Source: Harmothoe impar
Taxonomy: Eukaryota > Annelida > Polychaeta > Phyllodocida > Polynoidae
DNA: 64,000 bases
Reading direction: 5' to 3'
Assembly: GCA_947462335.1 (NCBI GenBank)
Contig: OX381707.1
Coordinates: 19,966,404 to 20,030,403, forward strand
The notes beneath the pieces were generated by a model. It saw only the letters and a program-made list of their open reading frames with translations. It did not search any database and was not told where the DNA came from. Shown one piece after another: positions 34,641-46,600 of this stretch (position 1 is the first letter of the stretch; the number at the start of each line of letters is the position of its first letter). Both the position numbers and the translations under genes were made by a program.

Positions 34641-37600
34641 CTGGAGGAAAGTATTCAAATAGATTGTTGAATGATTTATCATGGTATATTCAGAGGTATA
34701 AGGATGCCGGAAAAGGCCTTTTTTTCAAAACCAACTATTATCTTAAAGAGGTGGCATGTAAACAGCAATTTTTGTTTCCAATTTGACAGTTGACAGGGGG
34801 AGAACAACAGCAACATGGATATGACAGTTTACAGGGGGGAAGGGGGGGGGGGGCAACAGCAGCATATATATGTCTGTGAACCTGGTACAATCAATTGTGG
34901 AATGGGCAGTAGTTGTACATGAAATGGCAGTAATGCTGATATCAGCGCCACGTGGCAGTGATGCTATCAAAGCGGTGATGCATGGCAGCGACATGCGGTG
35001 GCAGACCTGCGGTATCTATAATATAGGCATAGAGCGCTGATACTATCAGTGTTGGGGCCCAACACACCTGGTGCGAGCATCATTGGACACCTGTGCACCT
35101 GGGGGGAGGCAGATGATATATGCAGATACCTTGTATCATAACACCGGGTGAGGCAGGCCAGATCGAAGCAGGCCATTAAAGTGGCGTATAACGTGCTAAA
35201 ATGGTGGCCATTTTGGATTTGCACTTATGACTAGATGTCCTGAAAAGTCTGCTTGGTGAGCCTTATTTTCAGATTCTATGCTATATTTAACTGAGTAAAG
35301 AAAACTCCCAAATTCAAAATGAAATGATCTTTGGGTCATGGTAATTCGGGTAATTTATTCAGTCGCTACCTGAGGGTCAAGCTGAAAACCTGTATGAAGG
35401 CATGTGTTTTATACATTTTCCCCCAACACTGGCCCCTGTGCCTCACCTGTTCAGGGCAGATGGTTGGGTGCTCCGCGAACACAGTCCACTTGACGGTCTC
35501 ACTGCACATGGGGGTCGTCAGGGAACCTGTGTACCGGAAGTAGTTTTCTGGCTTGGCCGGAAGTACTGTACGGATGTCGAACCAGTCTATGGGGATCTTC
35601 TGGTTCAGCTCTGAAATATGTAGAGGTAAAATAGGTGGGTGTGTTCCGTGAGAGAGGTATACACTCAAGGGGTTTGATTTTTAGAACTTTATGTAATATT
35701 CAAAGTTCTCAAAGTCCAACCTTATAGAGTCCTTCTTGTCCTTCTCAGTAGATTTCTATTGCAAGTCAAAGAAGCAATCACTAAACTAAACGAATCCACA
35801 ACAAAAACTCAACTCATAAGTATTTAACGGCCATCACTCCTTATAAATCTATCATGACCAATAAGGAAAAAAACAAACTCGGGTACTGGCCGAAGGAAGG
35901 CAAGGCGCCAATCGTATTGTTTGAGTCAATAAAAAAACAACTAAAAGTAAATAAAAACAAAAATGTATATAAACCACTCTATAGCTTACCCTGAGGAAGA
36001 TTCTTGATGTTGTTCACCACGTTGTCGAGCTTGGGGTTATGTTCGCCACCCTGTAACAGGAACAGATACAGATAGTGCAGGTCTCAGACAGGGAATTACT
36101 ACCCCACTATACTTTAGTATAGCATGACATGCAATAAATTGTATTATAAGGAGGTATTGAAGGAAAAGTCTATCATACGTCACTACAATGAACCTTCATA
36201 CATAATCTATTAAAGTATAAGGAGACTTTGTTCACGAAAATCTGAAATGCCACTCCCAAATGTCTACAAACCTCCATGACCGGCCAGTTCTGCAGTGAAT
36301 AAATTCATTTCAGACCCAACTCAGATAGACCCCAAAACAAAGGCCTTTACCTCCAAGAACCATGTTTTATTGCATGTCATAGGATTTAGAATTTATATAG
36401 GGGCACCTGTGATTTTTAACAGAATTTTAGAAAATCCCCTAACTATTTTGACCACCCAGAACTCATCTGCTATTCTGTGCGGAGTTTGTCTTTCAGTAAG
36501 GATGCACCGACTGACCTCGGGGAATTCCCTATTTGAGACCTGTAAACCCTCTGAGTTGGTGTCCTGCTGCTTCTCTGGTTGTGGGAAGCGTTGTAGGCAG
36601 CGGCACAGTACCGCCCCCTAGTGTGTACCACTTGTACTACTAGTAGTAGTGCCAGATGCTGCACCCAGGTGGCCTCACTGTGCATATGTACACAGATCTA
36701 GAACTGGTACCTGTAACTGTCTCCTATTAACCCTTTAAGGGTCGCAGTATGCTTAAATGTGCTGTTTTCTCGCCATGGTGCATGAATGCAGCCTTGGCAA
36801 GAGGCTGACCAGTGCTGCATTCAGGCATCAGGGGAAGTAAAGGGAGATTGACATACATGCACAATGTAATCACAAAGAGTTGCCATGATGCACCAATGCA
36901 GCTCCAACGAGTTACTCGCAGTGCTGAATTGGCGTATCATGGATACAAATGAACATAGCACTTGAGACATCATCTGCCCCTTAATATTAAATGTTGCTGA
37001 ATGGGTGTAATACATTTTGTTTAAGTGAATACATGTAGGTTGATAAAAAATTAGTCAAGATTGTGAAGAACTCACCTTGAAGAGAATGCCAAGTACGGCG
37101 ATGCCATTCTCCTTGCCCACCGCCTCTCCCAGGTTACTGAACCTCTCGCTGTCAAAGGTCACAATGTGCATCTGAAACAAGTAGTAATGGTGTTACATGG
37201 GGAGTGAACCAAAAATAGGGTTACTCAATAGGGATTCTAAATGGGATGGCTGAGGGATTTGAAATGAGATGGCTGAGGGATTCTTAATGGGATGGCTAAG
37301 CATATATTCTGATATTCCCTGCTCACCATATAGTCATCTGTCATCATGGATATTTCTTCTAATTGTATATAATATGCTTATATATAATTAGTACCAGTAC
37401 TATAGTGTTATCTTTTTCGTGTTACATGATCAACTCTCAGGAGTGTCGGGATATACTTTATACACCAGGTTAGCATATTAGTTCAAAGTGAATACAATTT
37501 AAGTCGATCCTGGCGTTGAATGGATAAAAGGAAGTTTGATGGCGGTATATCATCTAGCTGTTGGCTGAGGATGTGGCTTTGCTGTGAACCTTCATAACCT

Positions 37601-40600
37601 CTCCCCCTCCACCCCCCATGACCACTCTCACCACTACGGCTGTATCTTAGGGAGTGATCATTTTTTATTAACACGGGGGGGGGGAGCAAAAACATTGGGA
37701 CCCCTTGACCGGGGGGGGGGGGGTGTAAAAACTTTGGCCCCTCTTGGGGGGGGGGCAAAAAAATGTTTTGGGCCAAGAAACCAGTGCGTTACTATGCTTC
37801 AACAGTGTTCAAAGGGCCCGCACATGCCGATTTCTGACCCGCAATGGTGGGGGGGGGGGGGCGTTAAAAAATCGACCCGTTGACTGGGGGAGTGTAAAAA
37901 TTCTTCACGCTCCATGCGCGAACCCACACCCCACCTTGTGATTAAAAAATGATCACTCCCTTAATAGTGTTTACCGACGAGCCTTCACTCTATCTCTGAA
38001 TGAGTTACTCATTTCCACACTAGGATAAGTAAATGTCAAGGGTAACCCAAAGTGACCTATAGACGGAGGGCATCCCATAGTCGATATACCACTACAGGAG
38101 GGCCAAAGTAGACTGACAGCTCTTCTACACCAGCACACATTCTTACCAGTATACAAAAATGTACCTTATAATGCCCGCCTAGATTTCCATATACCGGTAG
38201 CTGGGAATCTGGGTCTATTTCCATACCACAAGCATATTAAACGCCAATGAAAGACCAGTGAGTAACTCGCTAACACTGTGCATGACGATGAAAGATGTTG
38301 CCTTAAGGCATCGTGTCGTCCCAAAAGGGTTAAGGGAGTGAACATTTTTTAACAACAGGGGGGTGGGTTTCTCCGCGAGGCGCGCGAAACTTTTTACACC
38401 CCCCCGGTCGAGGGGTCAAAATTGTTTACCCTCCCCCCTTACGGCCGAAAATCGGCTCGTGCGCGGGCCCTTTGAAGCATAGTTACGCGCGGGCTTTTTG
38501 GCTCAATACAGGTTAAATTATTTTGACCCCCCCCAAGAGGGGTCCAAATTTTTTTGCCCCCCCCCCCGGTCAAGGGGTCCAAATTTTTTCACCACCCCCC
38601 CCCTGTTGTTGAAAAATGATCACTCCTAAGTGGGTAACTTCTAAGTAGCATAACCCCGGGAATAACCCCCGCTCCCCAGTTCCAAAAAGAAGCATAAGAA
38701 GTATACAAATGGAAGAAAGAGTAGAGCAAAGCTAGTATAATAATTATGGTAGATTGGTACATTCTCTGTGTATATTCATAACCAATAGTTACTAGGGAAC
38801 CTCCAACTGGATCACCCCCTGTGTATAATGTATACAGCACACTATTGATATTACTGGGCAGTATGCATCATCTCAAAGATATTGTGTGCTGTATACATCA
38901 GCCAATACCCTGGTAAATAACGTGCTTTTGCTTTAATGCCCAGGATATCAGCCAAGTATATTGATTTCAGGGGATACAGTATTTAAAACTACGCACACAG
39001 TTTCACTGCAGGAATGGTTTAGTGGAAGGAGTTCCACCTGATGATGCACTAGGGCAGTGTTTCAGAGCCAAACCTTCAGTGTCAGGAGCCACAGGACAGG
39101 CCCTATTGGGAAAAGCTTTTGTACCTACTGCCAGTCAATCAGATATCGGTCATAAGGCAAGGTCCTTAATGATAGGCACCAAGTGTCTGAATATGAAGCA
39201 CTGCATCAGTCGCCTTATTGGGAACGAATCCCCTAAACTGTATACCCTAGTACACATTATGATACCTTCAGAGATGCCACGTTCCCTACTTTTGTAGAAA
39301 GTCGTACTTTTTTTTTAAAATAAATTTTAAATTTTTCTTTCGACAACAGAAATAGGAATACTTCATATAACCGCTATTAGCTATTAACAATATTTTGGGA
39401 GTGGCATGATCAGGCATCTCTCGGAGTGGCACACATTGTACCCCCCCCCCCCCGATGACCCCAGCCTGGAACATTGCCATTGGGTGGGGGATGTGTGACT
39501 CGGCATTACCTGACAACAATACATTAACACCTTTAGGCAGCATAGCTCCAATGCACTATATCCCTTCATCGTCATGATGGATGCCCCCCCCCCTATGAGT
39601 AACTCATGGGGGCTGCATTCATGCATCGTAATGTTTCTTGGGCTTGTAGAGAGAAGCCTTAAGGTAGAGTGTTCAGATGCCAATAGCCCCAAGGTGGAAA
39701 CAATGTAACACAACATTTCTGGGGCTTATATAGAATCAAGCCCCAGAAATTTCAGGAAGGAGAGTTCCCTTTTTATAAGCCAAGAGGTAATTCCCATCAG
39801 TTATAGGTAAAATAATATATTTTGTCATATAAATATTAGTAGTGGAATGACTCAGGATTTTGTTGGTATTATTGACATGTGTGAGGGTATTACTGGCACC
39901 CTTTTGTTTTCCTTAGAAAAAGCCATGGTTTTACGATAATATATACTGACCCTGTTCAGGACATATAATTATGTATTATCCGTGACGGAATCAAGGTCAG
40001 AGATAATAACTGTTTTAGAAGACATAGGACAAAGGTTGGACATGGAATTCTGATTAAGGTTCATGAAAGTTCATAGAGGTGAAGCTAAAAATCTGGATCC
40101 AATTCCTCCTACAACTTAGCAAAACCCATAAGTAGACAAATCTTGAGCCTAAGGGAACGTTCACAAATGACGTCACCTGCTAGGGGGTGGGTGGGTCTTT
40201 GGGTTTAGTGACGAAAAGTGACATGGGGGTGGGGGGGTCTCAGGGTCTGTGTGACATCACCTTTTTAAGTCCAGACATATTTATGAATAAAAATAACAAT
40301 ATGTGGCATGGATAATAATTGACTAATTAAGATAAGAAAATGACTAATTAGGATAAGGGAATTCCCTTGATATTGTGCATATCAGTATTAAAACCGATAT
40401 CAATGTAACAGTATGTCTGCTATCTAGCTGGAATGGCAACTAATTGGCCATTGTCACACGGTGCAGAAAGTGACTTAGACTAGTACCAGTCCTCAATGTA
40501 ATATGTATACATATGCTACTGCTGGACAAATATGACTTTCTCTCACAAAAGTGATGCAGGTACAAATGGTGACGTATTTGACCTGGTGACATATTTGACC

Positions 40601-43600
40601 AGTGCGTTTGGCCAGCACTTCAACTCATATACAGTGATTTGACAGTTGTTTGCAGTTGGACAGTGTTTGCCAGACATCCTCCTCCCTGACTTTCTTGAGT
40701 ATTACCAGAGCAGCATCCTGAGAGGAGAAGCCCTCAAGCAGGTGCTGCTTCATCAGCCCCATATGCAGCTGATATGTAAGAGTTTTATAGTCTACTTTAG
40801 GTCAGGAAGTTAACATACTCTCCACTGCCCAGAACTCACTTTCTGTGCAATAGCTAAGTGCCCTATCTGGAACACCTACCCACCCACCTACCGCCAAAGG
40901 AACAAGAAGCCTTGGAGGCATCATGCCATCCTGAACGGTTAACTTACCTCGAGCATGAACATGTGCCCGTCGATGCGGTGCTCTGAGCCCACGGCGCCGT
41001 TCTTGCCCCAGTGGAAGTGGAACTGAGCCACCTTGTACTGGGATCCCAGCCCGCCCCCCAGCACCAGGATCTCCTTATTTATGTCCACTTGCACTGTCAG
41101 GAGAAAAATCGGGGTTGGTTAGATTATTAAAGTGGGTATATCCGATATTTATTCAAATTCTAGATCTTACTTAAATGTATTCCAAACACTGTAATGGAAT
41201 AATATTTAGAGAATAGAGGTCAATTAAATGTCATCAGTGGGTGTTAATAGGTCACAATGGGATCCAATGTACCCTGACCATGGGCTTTTCAAGTGTATTT
41301 TCAATGAGGGGAATAAAAGCGTGCACACTTTTATTCCAAAATCACCATTATATTGGTCAATAAAATCTAATTGGAGCAAAAACGGAGGGAATTTAGGGTG
41401 ATAGAACAGATAGGAAGTAAAATATATAATTTCTGAACAGTCTGACTCATGTTTAGGGAAATCTATTTTTTTGCCCAACACATCGGATATACTAACTTTA
41501 ATAATGGTATGATACTTTGAGGCTTCATCAGGCATGAAAGTCGATTTGTTGCATTTAGGCCCCCAAAAAAAGAGGTTTGTTTCAGGTAACATGGGCAGAA
41601 AATGAAGGGTCCTAGGTCGGATTTTTTTTAAAACTTTTTTTAAACATGAAAGTACTAGCTGGCCGGTCCAAAGACCCTAAACTTGACCAAAGAATGGTAA
41701 AAATACGGATTTCTTTTCAAAATTGGATTTAAAAAAACGTAGGGTCGGCCCTGTTTTGATAGGGTCGGTCGGGTGACCTGAAACATACCTTTTTTTTTTT
41801 TTTGGCCTTATGTCACCTAGACTGTACTATAGTATAGTCTAGAGGACCTTCATTCAGGGCCCTCCGTTTGAATATCTCAAGGTTTTTTAAGGCTTGGTCA
41901 CTGGCATCACTTCTTCATGTATATTTGTGGTCAGATGATGAAGTAAGGCAGTGGTGCTGGCGAGTAACTCGCCAGGACTATTTGGAAGTGTATCAATCCC
42001 AAGTTCATGAACACAGCTCTGATGGGGTACTTGCCAGGGCTGTATTCAAGCATCATGACTTTCAGATTACAGTGTGGTATTACATATTGTCTGCACATGT
42101 TTACTCGATGCAAATATATAGACATGGACATGTATAGATCTGTGCCGGTGAAATAGCCTGCCCAAGAAACCATTATGACAATTAAATATGCAATAAATCA
42201 AAGAATTTCCCTTGAATCACCTTCAGAAAATAAATCGTCTATTTCTCAAAAAGTCACTTACGCGTATGTCCGTTGCTGAAGAGCCTCATGCCCGTGTCAC
42301 CAGCAGCTTTCTCCTCCAGGCCCTTGTGACTTGTACCGAGTTCCGGTTCACCGTCATTTGCCTTCACTTCCGGTGGTTCCACCTCTGGGAGGAGGATGTC
42401 AAGGGCGCCCAGGTCGTCGGCGTGTTTGGTGTTGGCCTGGACGATGTCGATCGGAGACTGGTGTTTCATGACGCTGCCACATTCATTGGGAAACAAGGTG
42501 TCCCATTTCAAAGGCCCTGTGATGATAGAGGAAGGATATGTATAGTACCCTAAATTCCCGTGTACTACCCGCATCTCGCGTATAACCCGCACCCCTACTT
42601 TGAGAGAACCCCATAACCCGCACCAGAGGTCTGAAAATTGTGATTTTAGTACTGCACTATACTGGCAAAACCCCTCGTACTACCCGCACCCAGACTTTGA
42701 TGATATTGTATAACCCGCACTAGAAGTTTGGTTCGCGTATAACCCGCGGGTTATACGCGAGAATTTACGGTAGTTAAACCACTGCCAGACCCCTGTACGT
42801 AGGATACTGGTGACAATTTAGGCTGATCACGAGTCACAGACGAGTGTGTTCAGCCGTGACTAAGCCAATATCATGAGTACAGGGGTCTGGAGTGGTTGAC
42901 TAACTGCTGCCACACACTGTGGTGAGTGGTGAGTGTTTTCTCACCTTTTGCACATCATATACAGTCAGGCCATTTCTTTTGTTCTCACGGCCATATGTGG
43001 TATAATTGGGTGATGAATGCCAACTGAAAATGCGTTGAGGCAGGGGAAAAGGGGGCTAACATTTCTAACAGGACCGAACCCAAAAATGTTTAGACATGTT
43101 GGGAATTACTTATCATCACCAGAAGATGCAGATGTTCACAGTTGTTGACATGCACTCAAGACCATAGAAACTCATGTCTACAGGGTGAAGTTTATTGATT
43201 GATTAATTTATTGGACGAATCGTTCTGAGTATTTCATTGCACACGCAGATACCACACATAGTTTGGGTTTATCATACGTTGCTGAACATTCGCGATCCGT
43301 GTCAACAACTAAGCCCTCAGCCAGGGTCAGTAGCCAACTGGTGGTTGGGGATGGAAATAAAAATGGAGGGCTCTATTACTGGACCCACCCCTGGCACAAC
43401 CTCATTTTTTTGCGTTTTGAATGTGGATTTATTGAACTTTCTGAATATATCACAACTATTTCCCAAAATTTCAAGTAAGTCCCTCCATTCATTGCGGAAT
43501 TCGTAAGGTGCAACACAACTGGTGCCCATGTGACAGCTGTTATCAGTGTTTATCTCGCTGGTACCAGCTTAAGTAATGGCAGTGCCCATTAGACTATAGA

Positions 43601-46600
43601 CATGACTCTTATATATCACCATAAGTATATGGCAACCTCCCCCCTGCTGTGGTAGACATACAGCCTATCAAAAGCCTGTCCATCTCACACTGTGCCTATG
43701 TTGTGTGGGATGTAAAAGAACCATTGCCTCGCTAAAAGTGTAGGGGCATACCTTCAGTCATCCATAGATTCGATCACCATCACCACCCTTGACATGACCT
43801 CAGCTGTTAATTAGGGCGTAAAGCAACCCAACTACCAACCAAGGTCAAAAAAAGGTTTGTTTTAAGTAACATGGATAGAAATTGTATGTACGGTAGGTCG
43901 GATTTTTTTAAACATGAAAGTACTACCCAGCCTCTCCGAAGACCCTAAAATTGATCGAAAAAGTGTAAAGAAAAAGTGTATTTCTTCAAAATTGCATTAA
44001 GAAAAACGTAGGGTCGGCCTTTTTTTGGTAGGGTCGGTCGGGTGACCTGAAACAACCCTTTTTTTTTGCCCAACCAAACATAATTATATGACTCACCTAA
44101 TACATCAGGCTCGATGTTGTAGCTCCACGTGTGGTGAACGTCCATAGCAAACTTCTTACCAGCGTTCTCGTCGTCCGTGTCGTCATCCTGCATGTTGCCA
44201 TGGTGACTGTGGTCTGTGGAGGACAACACAAGGTCATGTTATTAACCCTTTAAGGACGACATGGTGCTTTAAAGTGGATCCTCTCTTTAATGCACTATAA
44301 CTATGTTAAAATTCATATTTGTACCCAAGAGCTTATTATAAAAAAAGGCCATCTATGTAAATGATATTAAAGCGTTAGCGTGGTATAGAGTGCTTTAATG
44401 CACTGTATGTGTCCTTATGTCGTCATGAAGTATGAATGCAGCCCTGGCAATTACGCTGATGTTTCAGTTTTGTACAATGTTGCATTCAAGCATCATACGT
44501 ATTTTGCCGCGCTTAAATGGTTATGGCTATGTGAGTCACTAAGTCAGACAGTGACACTGGTGGTATGCCGCTCATGGTACCTTATGTATACAAAACATTT
44601 GGGTGGTCCAGAAGGCATGAATATAGTAGTTATATATGTACCACATTCGGGGTATTCAGGAGGGCACAAATATAGTTGCGTATGATATAGTTCTTTATGG
44701 TCTACTGTCGTGGCCAGCGTGTTTTTTGCAATGTATATAGTATAGCGATGTATCACTGCAAAGACTCCACACAAGATGAGTCTAAGACGATATTATGTAT
44801 TCTTTGCTTACATCCTGAGCAGTCATATATCATATAGGGTTGGGTGTATCTTTGATCATGCCCTATTAAGACATAACGAATGTACAGTTATGTGCTTTAA
44901 TGACATCACCAGACCATATGGTAATTATAGACTCTATGAGGATGGCATAATCCTCAATGCTTTATATTCATTTCTTGCAAGGGCCAACGTATAATAGCAC
45001 AAGATTCTTTAGACCCCCTCGCCCTATTTAAGGCCATGAGAAGTTCACCAGCTCACTTTGACTGTTAGGGAAGGAACAGCAAGTTGTGAGGATTTAAGAC
45101 AGTTAAAGTCTGCGTGATACAACAGAAAAGCGTCGATATGATAATAATTATATAAATTAATGTGACATGTATTGGGAAAAGGGATCTTAGTGCGCCTTTT
45201 TCGCAGATCACGTCATAATTATGTGCTTAAGCATCACCCGGAGGTGAGGTCAATTACATTTCTGAAGTCACCTGTCATTTTGTAGGTAGCTTTGTACTAA
45301 AAAGATATGCCAATAGTAGGTTTGTATGCCAGGTTACAAATAGACTCAAATGGTTCCTGTTACAAGTATTTGCTTAACCATATCTCTATGCCCTACCTAC
45401 CCATAGTTAAGTTAACCATACATGTACTAATACACTTGGACATACAACAGGGTAAAGCTATCCCTCCCCTTCTGAAGTTCCTTGTGTACGGTTGAAGGAG
45501 GATGTTGATTCTTTATCATAAATCTTCCATTCGATTACTTTCCTATTTTGGGAGTGTTAGAGAAATGTTAATGTTTGCAGCCAAATATGCATATCATTAC
45601 AATGTGAAAGTGGTTGTAAAGTGCCCGGAATTCATACTTAAGAGGAAGGATGTCTAGGAATAAGTAAATTAGGAAAGTGTTGATACTTGACTTGAAAAAG
45701 AGTCAGTCTGACGACATCTTTTCTTTGTGTATGTCTCTATACAATGTTGGCACAAACACCCCGTAGCCTCGGCCTGTCTCGGTCTCTGATTGGCTGTTTT
45801 GGCACGCTCAGCCGCCTGTTGGGTCAACATGATTGGCTGGATGGTTACCCCTGCAACATCCCAATTACTGTCAAATATATGGGCGAGGACCACTTTTCTG
45901 ATGTTTGGATTGTTTGGTATTGCCGAATATGGTGTACAAACTAAAATTACATTGAGATTATGATAGATGGCATTTTGAATGCACTTCTATTATGAATTGC
46001 GACAAATAGGTGTTCTGTATTTTTGGGTAATTGTGCATGCATTGGGTAATTGTGCATCCATATTTATAGTGAGTGCCGTCACTACTTAAGTGATGGGTAA
46101 TCAGCCCCAATCAATAATAAATCATTTAGATCGACGTTGTGGGAGCAAGTAGCAAGGCTGCACAAGGATAGGTCTTCATGATGCATGAATGCAGCCTTGG
46201 CGAGGAACTCATCAGTGCTGCATTCAAGCATCATGCTGACGGATCGGCATGATGCACCAATTTTGACAATGTAGCACCACTGGCCAGAACTGTATCGGTG
46301 CATCATGATGACAAATGGCATCTTTACGCGACATGCTGTCCTTACAGGGTTAACCCACATCATATACCACTCAATGACAATGACAGACACATTGTTGACA
46401 CCAGCATCCTGCATTTACCGCCACTGTATGCACAGAGCTCCAGAGCTCCCCTATATTAGTACATGTACATATAAGTATACGTCTATGGATGACATCACCG
46501 CTATTGAACATACTATGTTGTATATTACTCAATAAAAAAAATCTGTTTTAAAAAAAAGAGAAATTGCTGTGTTTAGAGACAGGGTGGTAAGGATATAGAT

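Noticed and set aside
40706..40768. C/D-box snoRNA suggested by TGATGA in intron 4
   Set aside because: A box-C-like GCTGATGAAG is present on the gene strand, but no CTGA box D with a terminal stem is found at the right distance.
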